From an uncultured Lachnospiraceae bacterium (GTDB lineage: Bacteria; Bacillota; Clostridia; Lachnospirales; Lachnospiraceae), in NCBI GenBank assembly GCA_946623875.1, contig CAMORO010000002.1, forward strand, positions 21,476-85,475: a stretch of 64,000 bases of DNA. Reading direction: 5' to 3'. The position numbers and the translations under genes were made by a program. Shown piece after piece: positions 18,970-27,520 of the stretch (position 1 is the first letter of the stretch; each line of letters starts with the position of its first letter). A model generated the notes under the pieces. That model saw only the letters and a list, made by a program, of their open reading frames with translations. It had not been told where the DNA came from and ran no database searches.

Positions 18970-19005
18970 CAACCTTTCTGCTTTTGCGGAAAGGTTGTTT
19001 TTTTT
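18970..19005 (+). terminator. Rho-independent terminator after sepF
   Basis: CAACCTTTC (18970-18978) pairs perfectly with GAAAGGTTG (18989-18997) around a 10-nt loop, followed by eight T residues. It ends the sepF transcript. The aroB ATG lies only 14 nt beyond the T tract. Confidence 0.9.
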
Positions 19006-19019
19006 ATGAGAGGTTTAAG

Positions 19020-20120
19020 ATGGAGAATGTTATTACTGTAAGTGTACGAAATGTTGCACCTTATGATGTTGTTATAAGAGATGATTTTAAGGAGCTTGGG
19101 CCAAGGCTTGAAACGTTGTATGATCATGAACGTAAGTTATGCATAATCGCAGACGCAAATGTATCGAAGTTATACGGGGACGTTCTGAAAGAAGAACTTA
19201 ATAAAACGTATGTAAGTGTTGATATCCTATCTCTGGAGCTTGGAGAAGAAAACAAATCACTTGACACTGTTTCTAAGTGCTACACCTTCCTTACAGAACA
19301 CAGATACAGCAGAAAGGATGCCGTTATCGCGCTTGGCGGAGGCATATGCGGTGATGTGGCCGGTTATGTGGCAGCCACCTATATGCGGGGCATAGGCTTT
19401 ATACAGGTGCCCACAACACTTCTGTCCATGGTGGATTCAAGCAGCGGCGGTAAGACCGGAGTGAATTTTAAATCCTATAAGAATATGGTCGGCGCTTTTA
19501 AGATGCCCGAACTTGTTTATATCAATACATCTACATTAAAAACCCTGAATGACAGAGAGTATTCAACCGGAATGGCCGAGATCTTAAAGGCCGGGCTTAT
19601 AAGGGACGGTATCTTTTACGAATGGCTCATAAATAACTTTTCGGAGATAAACGACCGTGAAACAGAGTATGTCAATGAAATGATACTTAAGAGTGTCAAT
19701 ATTAAGAGACTATATGTTGAAAAGGATCCGTATGAGAAAAATGAACGTGCTATACTTAATTTCGGACATACTGTAGGCCATGCACTTGAGAAATATACAG
19801 GGTTTAAATACAGCCACGGCGAATGTGTAGCACTTGGTTCCGTGGCAGCAGCGTACATTTCATGGAAAAAGGACTTTCTTAGTATGGAAGAGTATTATGA
19901 AATACGTGATATGTTTGTTCCCTTTGGACTCCCGATATCCATACAGGATATAGATATTGAAAAGATAATTGAATATTTAAGATCGGATAAGAAGAACAGC
20001 GAAGGACATATACGTTTTATCCTCCTTAAAAAGATCGGTAAGGGCATAATATCCGATGAGGTAACTGAGGACGAGATAAGAGAGGCTGTCAGACAGATTG
20101 TGTACGATCCAAATGAATAA
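19020..20120 (+). CDS. aroB: 3-dehydroquinate synthase
   Basis: Second step of the shikimate pathway: DAHP to 3-dehydroquinate, using NAD and a divalent metal. Diagnostic GGGICGDVAGYVAATYMRG, QVPTTLLSMVDSSSGGKTG and NFGHTVGHALEK with the metal-binding histidines are all present; 366 aa is standard. The start is ATG 19020, with GAGAGG 6 nt upstream; the upstream in-frame TTG at 18957 would translate through the terminator and is rejected. No other shikimate gene is near. A foldback repeat begins 5 nt after the stop codon. Confidence 0.96.
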   Translation: MENVITVSVRNVAPYDVVIRDDFKELGPRLETLYDHERKLCIIADANVSKLYGDVLKEELNKTYVSVDILSLELGEENKSLDTVSKCYTFLTEHRYSRKDAVIALGGGICGDVAGYVAATYMRGIGFIQVPTTLLSMVDSSSGGKTGVNFKSYKNMVGAFKMPELVYINTSTLKTLNDREYSTGMAEILKAGLIRDGIFYEWLINNFSEINDRETEYVNEMILKSVNIKRLYVEKDPYEKNERAILNFGHTVGHALEKYTGFKYSHGECVALGSVAAAYISWKKDFLSMEEYYEIRDMFVPFGLPISIQDIDIEKIIEYLRSDKKNSEGHIRFILLKKIGKGIISDEVTEDEIREAVRQIVYDPNE

Positions 20121-20125
20121 ATAAA

Positions 20126-20270
20126 TGTAACTATTCAGAACAGGCTCAAAATACTTCGTATTTTTCGCTGCTTTGGATTCATCCAATACATAAATTTATA
20201 AAATATGCCCCTTACAAGCAAGCTTGACGGTTCATATTTTAAAATTTATGTGCTGTTCTGAATAGTTACA
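20126..20270. mobile_element. MITE-like foldback element, 145 bp
   Basis: Perfect 18-bp terminal inverted repeats: TGTAACTATTCAGAACAG at 20126-20143 and its reverse complement at 20253-20270. The direct repeat AATAAA flanks both ends (20120-20125 and 20271-20276), as expected for a target-site duplication. Inside, 20189-20208 and 20232-20250 form a second near-perfect inverted pair, so the whole element can fold into one long stem. There is no coding capacity. It lies between the aroB stop and lspA. Similar ends recur elsewhere in the window. Confidence 0.75.
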
Positions 20271-20296
20271 AATAAACTATGATTAAAGAGGTTGAT

Positions 20297-20836
20297 ATGA
20301 ATAAGAAACTACGTTTATTAGCAGACTTGATCGCTGTGATGATCCTGGTGGCCATCGACCAGCTCACGAAGTCATATGCCGTTAATTCCCTCAAAGACAA
20401 AACGCCGGTTATTTTAATCAGGGGCGTACTGCAGTTGTACTATCTGCCAAACGGAAATACAGGTGCGGCTTTTGGAATTCTTTCCGGTCACAGGGTGTTA
20501 TTTTTATTGATAGCCACTCTTGTCGTTGGTGTTATTGTATACGCTCTTATCAGTATCCCGGATCAGAAAAGATTTGTTATTTTACGCGTATTGCTTGTGT
20601 TTATCGCGGCCGGAGGGATAGGCAACATGATAGACCGCTTTATGCTCGGGTATGTTATTGATTTTATTTATTTCTACCTGATTAACTTTCCGATATTCAA
20701 TGTTGCGGACTGTTATGTAACAGTCGCTACCATATCGGTTGCCCTGCTGATACTGTTTAGATATAAGGATGAGGATTTTAAGCTCCTGGAGAAAGAATTA
20801 AAGTTTAAAAAGAAACGGGAGCAGGATAATGAATGA
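20297..20836 (+). CDS. lspA: Lipoprotein signal peptidase (signal peptidase II)
   Basis: Membrane aspartyl protease that cleaves prolipoproteins ahead of the lipid-modified Cys. 179 aa with four hydrophobic helices; AIDQLTKSYAV is at the N-terminus, and the catalytic pair lies in GGIGNMIDRF and FNVADCYV. Start ATG 20297 is preferred with AAAGAGG 5 nt upstream; ATG 20279 lacks a ribosome site. Several predicted lipoproteins in the window (14740, 46469, 48795) are likely substrates. Confidence 0.95.
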   Translation: MNKKLRLLADLIAVMILVAIDQLTKSYAVNSLKDKTPVILIRGVLQLYYLPNGNTGAAFGILSGHRVLFLLIATLVVGVIVYALISIPDQKRFVILRVLLVFIAAGGIGNMIDRFMLGYVIDFIYFYLINFPIFNVADCYVTVATISVALLILFRYKDEDFKLLEKELKFKKKREQDNE

Positions 20837-21737
20837 TTACGGCTTCATATGTCAGGATGAACAGAAAGATCTCAGGATAGACAGATGCATAGCGGACATG
20901 TATGAGGACATTTCACGATCATACATTCAGAAGCTTATAAAGGACGGAGCTGTTTTTGTAAATGATAAGGCTGTCAAGGCAAGCTACAGAGTATCGCTCG
21001 GGGACCGTATAAGCTTCAGTGCGCCCGAAGCCTGCATTCCGGATATTGTTCCCGAAGATATTCCTCTTGACATACTGTATGAAGATGATGATGTACTGGT
21101 TGTGAACAAGCCCAAGGGAATGGTAGTACACCCGGCTTTTGGACATTACAGCGGCACACTTGTAAATGCTCTTATGTATCATTGCCGTGACAGTCTGTCG
21201 GGAATAAACGGGGTTATGCGTCCCGGGATAGTTCACCGCATCGATATGGATACAACAGGTGCCTTACTTGTATGTAAAAATGATAAGGCACATCTTGCAA
21301 TAGCCGGGCAGCTTAGAGAGCACACGGTAAACAGAGTGTATACGACTCTTGTTCACGGTGTTATAAAGGATGAAGAGGGAAGGATAGAAGCACCTATAGG
21401 CAGAAGTGAAAAAGACCGTAAGAAAATGGCTGTGAATTACCGCACAGGTAAAGAGGCCGTAACCAATTATAAGGTAATTAAGCGTTTCGACAAATATACA
21501 CTTCTTGAATGCAGGCTTGAAACAGGAAGGACCCATCAGATACGTGTGCATCTTAGCAGTATCGGATATCCTGTGGTCGGAGATGAGCTGTACTGTTCTT
21601 TGAAACCGCCCTGTAAGCTAAAAGGTCAGACACTTCATGCGGGTATTATCGGCTTTATTCATCCGACATCAAATGAATATATGGAATTTTGTGCACCATT
21701 ACCCGAATATTTTAAAGAATTGCTCAATAAACTGTAA
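20829..21737 (+). CDS. RluA/RluD family 23S rRNA pseudouridine synthase
   Basis: 302 aa: an N-terminal S4 RNA-binding domain (about residues 13-75, RIDRCIADMYEDISRSYIQK) followed by the pseudouridine synthase domain. The catalytic Asp lies in GIVHRIDMDTTGALL, and VNKPKGMVVHP and LETGRTHQIRVHLSSIGYPV are standard. The S4 plus HRxDxxTTG layout matches RluD-type enzymes, which modify helix 69 of 23S rRNA; the exact target is inference. The start overlaps lspA by 8 nt, the conserved lspA-rluD pairing. Confidence 0.93.
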   Translation: MNDYGFICQDEQKDLRIDRCIADMYEDISRSYIQKLIKDGAVFVNDKAVKASYRVSLGDRISFSAPEACIPDIVPEDIPLDILYEDDDVLVVNKPKGMVVHPAFGHYSGTLVNALMYHCRDSLSGINGVMRPGIVHRIDMDTTGALLVCKNDKAHLAIAGQLREHTVNRVYTTLVHGVIKDEEGRIEAPIGRSEKDRKKMAVNYRTGKEAVTNYKVIKRFDKYTLLECRLETGRTHQIRVHLSSIGYPVVGDELYCSLKPPCKLKGQTLHAGIIGFIHPTSNEYMEFCAPLPEYFKELLNKL

Positions 21738-21773
21738 CAATTTATCTCAAATTGGTGTATACTATAAATGTTA

Positions 21774-21809
21774 AATATTCAGGATTTGTTTTAGCCTGTT
21801 CTGAATATT
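21774..21809. repeat. Short inverted repeat related to the foldback family
   Basis: AATATTCAG (21774-21782) and CTGAATATT (21801-21809) are inverted copies. The stretch AGCCTGTTCTGAATA just inside the right arm matches the reverse complement of the end of the 20126 element (TATTCAGAACAGGCT). It looks like a relic or a short deletion derivative, upstream of the cytidylate-kinase-like gene. Confidence 0.4.
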
Positions 21810-21839
21810 AATAATGTAGTCAAATCCACGGGAGGCTGT

Positions 21840-22463
21840 ATGAATACAATAATCACAGTAGGACGTCAGTTTGGCAGCGGTGGACGTGAAATAGGTGAAA
21901 AGCTTGCATCCAGATACGATATAAAGTTCTATGACAAGGATCTGCTTAAACGTGCAGCAAAAGAGAGCGGAATATGTACCGAGCTTTTTGAGAATAATGA
22001 TGAGAAACCTACCGGAAGCTTTCTGTACAATCTGGTTACCGATACCTATTCATACGGTTATTCTTCTCCGTATGTTGAAATGCCGTTAAGCCACAAGGTT
22101 TTTCTTGCTCAATTCGATGCCATAAAGAAGATAGCGCAGGAAGGTCCGTGTGTCATAGTCGGAAGGTGTGCCGATTATGCTCTTGCAGAACTGAAAAACT
22201 GTCTTCATGTCTTTATTAATGCTCCTATAGAGGATCGTATTGAAAGAATTTCTGCCAAATATCCCGATATAAACGATCCCTCCAAAGTCAGGGATATGAT
22301 CAACAAGACTGATAAGGCACGCTCCAATTATTATAATTATTATTCATCAAAGAAATGGGGCAGAGCTGCTTCCTATGATCTGTGTATTAACAGCAGTATA
22401 CTCGGGATTGACGGGACTGTGGATCTTATTTCCGGATTTGTTGACAGGTTTGAAAACAAGTAA
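21840..22463 (+). CDS. Cytidylate kinase-like family protein
   Basis: 207 aa P-loop nucleotide-kinase fold. ITVGRQFGSGGREIGEKLA carries the phosphate-binding loop GSGGREIG, followed by FYDKDLLKRAAKESG, as in the Cytidylate_kin2 family of Firmicutes. The mid part GPCVIVGRCADYAL and the helical tail NKTDKARSNYYNYYS are typical. It is not the canonical CMP kinase (Cmk), and its substrate is not established. The start ATG has GGGAGG 5 nt upstream. It is followed 6 nt later by the permease gene. Confidence 0.85.
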   Translation: MNTIITVGRQFGSGGREIGEKLASRYDIKFYDKDLLKRAAKESGICTELFENNDEKPTGSFLYNLVTDTYSYGYSSPYVEMPLSHKVFLAQFDAIKKIAQEGPCVIVGRCADYALAELKNCLHVFINAPIEDRIERISAKYPDINDPSKVRDMINKTDKARSNYYNYYSSKKWGRAASYDLCINSSILGIDGTVDLISGFVDRFENK

Positions 22464-22469
22464 AGATTT

Positions 22470-23870
22470 ATGAAGAAGATTAATAAAAAATACATTCAAA
22501 TAGCTGTTCTGGCATTACTTGTGGTATGCATAAGTCTTGCGTTTAATCATTTATTGACCAATCTGTCACTGCCGGATAATGCGAGAGTGGATATGTCAAA
22601 GGTTATGCTCCCGATCATAGACGGATGCGCACTTGCATATTTCTTGAATCCGCTGCTAATTAAGATAGAAACACGTCTTATGATTCCTTTAACGAAAAAA
22701 ATAAAGATGAAGGATACTCCTGCCAATAAAAACAGGATCAGAGGCTTCAGTATAGCAATAACACTGATAGTATTTCTTTGGATAGTGGCTGGTCTTATAC
22801 TTCTCATAGTTCCCCAGCTTCTTGACAGTGTTCAGAGTATCGTTACCAGATTTCCGTTTTATGTATCATCTTTTAATCGCTGGAGTGATCAGTTTCTTGT
22901 CCGTTATCCCCAGCTTCGTGAGGTTATTGACAATTATTGGGAAAACATCACGGATTATTCGATAAAAGAAATACTTCCAAAGGTACAGGGGCTTATTTCT
23001 TCACTTTCTTCAACGGTCGTGGGAAGTATGTGGGGGCTTGTGGTCTTCATCTTTAAGCTCATTATAGGGATCATTCTGTCTGTGTATCTGCTCTTCAATA
23101 AGGAGACGCACGGAGCCCAGGCCAAAAAGGTAGCATATTCCCTGTTCAGTGAGGAGAGGGCAAACAATCTTATAAACAATACAAGATTTGCGCATCGTAC
23201 CTTCGGTGGTTTTATTTCGGGAAAGATTGTTGATTCGCTGATAATCGGTATTCTTTGCTTTATAGGTACGACAGTTATGCAGACACCTTACGCGCTGCTG
23301 ATCAGTGTGATCGTTGGTGTTACCAATATCATTCCGTTCTTCGGACCTTATCTTGGTGCAATACCCAGTGGTTTTATCATTCTTATGATCAATCCGGTGA
23401 AGTGTCTGTGGTTCCTTATATTTATTCTTATTCTTCAACAGATTGACGGAAATATCATAGGTCCTAAGATCCTTGGGGATTCAACCGGATTATCCAGCTT
23501 CTGGGTAATATTTGCGATCACCTTATTCGGCGGCATTTTCGGAGTAGTGGGGTGGTTTCTTGGTGTTCCTATTTTCGCCATCATTTATGCGGCGGTCAAA
23601 ACCTTTATCGATACCCGTCTCGAACGAAAGAAGCTACCGAGCGATACATTATACTATATCGGTTCTGATTATCATTCCGATCCTGACAACGCACAGGCCA
23701 ATTCCGGCGATCAGATCCGTTTCGTAAGTAAAACCTTTGCGGATGTATCCAGCTACGGAAACAATCTTACAGACGCTACGATGGATCTTGGATTCGATGA
23801 ATTTGATGAAGAATATGAAACGGAAAATGATCAAAAATCAGAAGTTTCGGACGCAGGAACGAATGAATGA
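22470..23870 (+). CDS. AI-2E family permease
   Basis: 466 aa with about eight TM helices of the UPF0118/AI-2E exporter-like family: GCALAYFLNPLL near the N-terminus, a long extracytoplasmic-type helical region, then IPFFGPYLGAIPSGFI and GNIIGPKILGDSTGLS, the family signatures. An acidic, poorly conserved cytoplasmic tail of about 75 residues ends the protein. The family has members acting as Na+/H+ antiporters or exporters; the substrate here is unknown. It probably shares a transcript with the upstream kinase-like gene. Confidence 0.88.
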   Translation: MKKINKKYIQIAVLALLVVCISLAFNHLLTNLSLPDNARVDMSKVMLPIIDGCALAYFLNPLLIKIETRLMIPLTKKIKMKDTPANKNRIRGFSIAITLIVFLWIVAGLILLIVPQLLDSVQSIVTRFPFYVSSFNRWSDQFLVRYPQLREVIDNYWENITDYSIKEILPKVQGLISSLSSTVVGSMWGLVVFIFKLIIGIILSVYLLFNKETHGAQAKKVAYSLFSEERANNLINNTRFAHRTFGGFISGKIVDSLIIGILCFIGTTVMQTPYALLISVIVGVTNIIPFFGPYLGAIPSGFIILMINPVKCLWFLIFILILQQIDGNIIGPKILGDSTGLSSFWVIFAITLFGGIFGVVGWFLGVPIFAIIYAAVKTFIDTRLERKKLPSDTLYYIGSDYHSDPDNAQANSGDQIRFVSKTFADVSSYGNNLTDATMDLGFDEFDEEYETENDQKSEVSDAGTNE

Positions 23871-23939
23871 GCGGTCGGTCGGATGATTTTGGTGTTTTGA
23901 GAAGAGTGTATGAATGGATATGTAACTATTCGCGAAAGA

Positions 23940-24003
23940 CAACTTTAACGAATAAATAAGAACGAAATATGATTATTTCGTTCTTATTTACTCGTTAAAG
24001 TTG
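23940..24003. repeat. Long two-part hairpin downstream of the AI-2E permease gene
   Basis: An outer 12-bp stem (23940-23951 with 23992-24003) and a perfect inner 15-bp stem (23954-23968 with 23975-23989) enclose a 6-nt loop. Only a 2-nt internal bulge separates the stems. It could act as a bidirectional transcript end, but there is no clear U tract. The right arm is the first part of the tandem repeat that follows. The preceding bases 23921-23931 (TGTAACTATTC) match the end of the 20126 foldback element. Confidence 0.7.
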
Positions 24004-24165
24004 GTGATTTATAAATATATAACGCAATATGTTAATGTTATACTGATTTACTCATTAAAGTTGGTGTTATATAAATATATATCGCAATATGTAATATCGT
24101 ACTGATTTACCCGTTAAAGTTTATGTTTTTATAAATATACAACACGCATTTATATTTTATGAGGG
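23990..24165 (+). repeat. Three tandem copies of a 59-60 bp repeat
   Basis: Units begin at about 23990, 24050 and 24109, each with ACTCGTTAAAGTTGGTG or a close variant, then an AT-rich core TATAAATATAT and CGCAATATG. The first two units are close copies; the third is more divergent and runs into the ribosome site of the next gene. Together with the hairpin this fills the otherwise gene-free stretch 23871-24169. No protein is encoded. Confidence 0.75.
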
Positions 24166-24169
24166 GAAA

Positions 24170-24892
24170 ATGGATTTAAAACGTTTGTTAAGCTATGTTC
24201 GTAAGGCTGTCGATGATTATTCTCTGATCGATGAAGGCGACTGTATTGCTGTCGGAATTTCAGGTGGCAAGGATTCGCTTTCTCTTTTATATGCTCTTAA
24301 TTCGCTAAAGAGATTCTATCCAAGTCATTTTGATATAAAGGCTGTAACGGTTGATCTGGGTTTCGGTAATCTTAACCTTGAACCGATTCGCTCTCTATGC
24401 GATTTTTTGAACGTTGAATATACAATTATCCATACTGAGATCGCTAAAATCGTTTTTGACGAAAGAAAAGAGACAAATCCCTGTTCACTGTGTGCAAAAA
24501 TGCGAAAGGGAGCTCTTAATGAAGCAGTTAAGAAAATGGGCTGCAATAAAGTTGCGTATGCACATCATAAGGATGATGTTATTGAAACAATGCTTTTGTC
24601 CTTGATTTATGAAGGACGTTTTCATACATTTGCGCCCAAAACATATCTGGATCGTACTGATCTGACCGTTATAAGGCCTTTGCTTTATGTTAAGGAGGCC
24701 GACGTCATAGGCTTTGTAAACAAAATGAACCTGCCTGTATGCAAGAGTCCATGTCCGGCAGATGGATTTACACGCCGTGAATATGTAAAAAACATATTAC
24801 GGGATCTTGAAAGGGATAATCACGGTACATCCGAAAGAATGTTTACGGCTATCATAAACTCAGAAATAAAGGGTTGGAATAAGGATAAATAA
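24170..24892 (+). CDS. TtcA-like PP-loop tRNA sulfurtransferase
   Basis: 240 aa ATP-pyrophosphatase (PP-loop) protein. The P-loop motif is GISGGKDSLSLLYA; CSLCAKMRKGAL supplies a CxxC pair, and CKSPCPADGFTRREYV lies near the C-terminus. This layout is that of the TtcA/TtuA group, which thiolates tRNA (for example 2-thiocytidine 32) using an Fe-S cluster. Assignment to TtcA rather than a paralogue is tentative. GAGGGG precedes the ATG. Its stop is 4 nt from the stop of the convergent antiporter gene, with no terminator between. Confidence 0.88.
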   Translation: MDLKRLLSYVRKAVDDYSLIDEGDCIAVGISGGKDSLSLLYALNSLKRFYPSHFDIKAVTVDLGFGNLNLEPIRSLCDFLNVEYTIIHTEIAKIVFDERKETNPCSLCAKMRKGALNEAVKKMGCNKVAYAHHKDDVIETMLLSLIYEGRFHTFAPKTYLDRTDLTVIRPLLYVKEADVIGFVNKMNLPVCKSPCPADGFTRREYVKNILRDLERDNHGTSERMFTAIINSEIKGWNKDK

Positions 24893-24896
24893 ATCG

Positions 24897-26438
24897 TTAA
24901 TTTATCTTAATCACTTTTCTGTCTTCAAGATTTTTTATTACAAATATAGTACAGATAGTCAGTGCGATTCCTATAGGAAGGCTTATATACCAGTGTTTTA
25001 TAAAACCGGATATTATATATGTAACAAGGGAAAGTCCTGCTGCTGTCATTGCATAAGGAAGCTGGGTTGATACATGCTGTATATGATTGCACTGTGCACC
25101 GGCACTTGCCATGATGGTTGTATCAGAGATCGGGGAACAGTGATCACCGCATACGGCTCCGGCCATGCATGCTGATATGGCAATTATCATAAGCTCATTG
25201 GACATATCCCCTCCGAAAACATTAACCACTATAGGAATAAGTATACCGAATGTTCCCCAGGATGTTCCGGTTGCGAACGCAAGAAAGGTTCCCACAATAA
25301 ATACGATCGCAGGAAGAAGCCCCATAAGAGCCCTGTTGTCTGCAATATTCTCAACAAGACCTGCCACATAATCGGCGGCACCCAGAGAATCCGTCATTGC
25401 CTTAAGTGTCCATGCGAAGGTCAATATCAGTATTGCCGGTACCATACTGTTAAAACCCTTGGGTAAAGCATCCATGCATTGTCTGAAGCTTAGTACCTTT
25501 GTCGCGATCATAAATATCACCGTAATGATAAGAGCCGAAACCGAGCCGTATACAAGACCTACCGATGCATCCGAATTTGAAAATGCATCAACAAAACTCT
25601 CTCCCTCAAAGAAGCCGCCTGTATAGATCATTCCGATAATACAGCTAATGAGAAGTACGAGAATAGGTACAATAAGATGAATGATCCTGCCTTCGGATTT
25701 ACTTATGGTAGAGGCTTTCATATCCACACCTGTGACGTCCTGTTTCGAACCATCTTCATCTTCTTTCCTGATATTTGTATCCATGTTTGAAGCCCTTTTC
25801 ATGGGACCGAAATCCACATCCTTAAGAGACAGTGTAAACATCATTACAATCGTCAGAAGCGCATAGAAATTATACGGTATGGCACGCACAAACAGAGTCA
25901 GTCCGTTGGCTCCGTCAACAAAACCGGTAACAGCGGCTGCCCATGATGAAATGGGAGCGATTATACATACCGGCGCTGCCGTTGCATCAATGAGATATGC
26001 CAGCTTGGCACGTGAAATATTGTGCTTATCGGCAACAGGCCTCATTACAGAGCCAACTGTAAGACAGTTGAAATAATCATCAATAAATATCAGCATTCCC
26101 AGTATTATCGTTGCGATCTGCGCGCCTGTTCTGGTCTTCACATGCTCGCCGGACCATTTGCCGAAGGCGGCTGATCCTCCCGCGTTGTTCATAAGCATTA
26201 CCATGGTTCCGAGAACAACAAGGAAAATCAGGATCCCGACATTCCATGGATCGGAAAGCTGGGTTATCATACCGTCTACAAAAACATGCTCCATGGTGGC
26301 AGAGAAATTAAAACCCGAATACAGCACGCCTCCTGCCAGAATACCCACAAAAAGGGAAGCATAGACTTCCTTGGTTATAAGGGCCAGTGCTATGGCTATA
26401 ATAGCCGGCATTAATGACCAAAAAGTGTTTGCAAACAT
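24897..26438 (-). CDS. Na+/H+ antiporter NhaC family protein
   Basis: 513-aa polytopic protein of the NhaC family. About 12 hydrophobic helices; typical segments are VYASLFVGILAGGVL, MLIFIDDYFNCLTVGSVMRP, AFATGTSWGTFGILIPI and GDHCSPISDTTIMASAGAQC. A hydrophilic loop of about 45 residues lies in the middle (around residues 215-255). It exchanges cations or organic substrates; some NhaC members act on malate/lactate or amino acids, so the ion assignment is family-level. AAGGAGG lies 8 nt before the ATG. Confidence 0.93.
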   Translation of the reverse strand: MFANTFWSLMPAIIAIALALITKEVYASLFVGILAGGVLYSGFNFSATMEHVFVDGMITQLSDPWNVGILIFLVVLGTMVMLMNNAGGSAAFGKWSGEHVKTRTGAQIATIILGMLIFIDDYFNCLTVGSVMRPVADKHNISRAKLAYLIDATAAPVCIIAPISSWAAAVTGFVDGANGLTLFVRAIPYNFYALLTIVMMFTLSLKDVDFGPMKRASNMDTNIRKEDEDGSKQDVTGVDMKASTISKSEGRIIHLIVPILVLLISCIIGMIYTGGFFEGESFVDAFSNSDASVGLVYGSVSALIITVIFMIATKVLSFRQCMDALPKGFNSMVPAILILTFAWTLKAMTDSLGAADYVAGLVENIADNRALMGLLPAIVFIVGTFLAFATGTSWGTFGILIPIVVNVFGGDMSNELMIIAISACMAGAVCGDHCSPISDTTIMASAGAQCNHIQHVSTQLPYAMTAAGLSLVTYIISGFIKHWYISLPIGIALTICTIFVIKNLEDRKVIKIN

Positions 26439-26452
26439 GAATTAACCCTCCT

Positions 26453-27520
26453 TTACAGTTCCATGGCAATGTTGTATACTTCGGGATTTAGCTCCTTAAT
26501 ATAATCCATATGCTCATTTAAAAGCTCTATATTATTGTCATACTCGGTGTGATAATACTTTATAAGATTGTAGAAGGCCCATGCCGAGTCCGGTGTTAGA
26601 TAAACGGTTGCCTTGCCGAAATATTCACGTGCAGCAGCTCTGTCCGTAAACTCCTTTAATACTGTCCTGCCATTCCTGCCGATCACTTCTCCGGTCATAT
26701 AAAAAAGCCCCAGTCTGTTGGCAGCGTATGGCTCAAATCTGTCAGCCGAGAGCTTAAGATATCTGACATAGCTGTCTACGGCCTCTTTAAGAGTATCCTT
26801 CTCCCCTGTTTCGTACAGTGCGATTATCCTGTCTGCTTCTTTAAGAGCAAGATTGTTGGAGGCATACACATATCCTTCTTTGGCCGCTTCCTTATAAAAC
26901 AGCTCCGACGCATCACAGCATGCATTCATGCTGTCAAGTGCTCCCTCCTTAACATATATACCGGCATAATCCTTACCCTCGATACATTCGGAAAATGTAT
27001 GCTTAAGAAGGTCAAACATTTCCTTATCATTACCTGCTTCGTAAAGGATCCGTCCAATAAGATTAAGTGCTCCCGGGATCATAACATATTCAAGAGCACA
27101 GCAGAGCAGTTCAACAGACAAAGACATCCTCTCTCCTGTCTTCATTACTTCTATAACGGGTATTTCCTCACAATCCTTTATAAATGAGCTGCGTCTGTAA
27201 TTTACAAGACAGAAAGCGATCATCCAGTAGGACAAAGGATAGGCGCTTGATCCAAAAGACCATTTACCGTCTGTATTCACTCTGACATCTGCTGCTTCCA
27301 AATACAGTCCGAAAGCTTCCCTGTAAGCATTCCTGCGTAAAATCCTCTTATAAAAAAGCATGTCGGCGTACATTTTCATAGCAACTCTGTTACCGTTTTG
27401 CGCCATGATCATTATCTCTCTTTCGGCAGTATGTGAAGCTGTCCCGTATTTTTTGTATACTTTCTCGGTATACTCATCCATATCCCTAAGATACTGATCA
27501 TCATATCTGAAGTTCACCAT
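26453..27520 (-). CDS. Sel1/TPR-like repeat protein of unknown function
   Basis: 355 aa, soluble, all-helical, rich in Ala/Tyr/Leu helical pairs such as NAYREAFGLYLEAADV, ASELFYKEAAKEGYVYASNN and ANRLGLFYMTGEV, resembling Sel1-like or TPR repeats used for protein contacts. No enzyme motif is seen. It begins inside the 3' end of the EamA gene (20-nt overlap, AAGGAGGAG upstream of the ATG) and ends 14 nt before the antiporter start, so the three form one operon. Function unknown. Confidence 0.75.
   Translation of the reverse strand: MVNFRYDDQYLRDMDEYTEKVYKKYGTASHTAEREIMIMAQNGNRVAMKMYADMLFYKRILRRNAYREAFGLYLEAADVRVNTDGKWSFGSSAYPLSYWMIAFCLVNYRRSSFIKDCEEIPVIEVMKTGERMSLSVELLCCALEYVMIPGALNLIGRILYEAGNDKEMFDLLKHTFSECIEGKDYAGIYVKEGALDSMNACCDASELFYKEAAKEGYVYASNNLALKEADRIIALYETGEKDTLKEAVDSYVRYLKLSADRFEPYAANRLGLFYMTGEVIGRNGRTVLKEFTDRAAAREYFGKATVYLTPDSAWAFYNLIKYYHTEYDNNIELLNEHMDYIKELNPEVYNIAMEL

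Noticed and set aside
18957-19019. Upstream TTG start for aroB
   Set aside because: The added residues would be encoded by the sepF terminator hairpin, and ATG 19020 has a good ribosome site.
23990-24165. Possible CRISPR array
   Set aside because: Repeats are 59-60 bp in direct tandem without unique spacers, and no cas gene is present.
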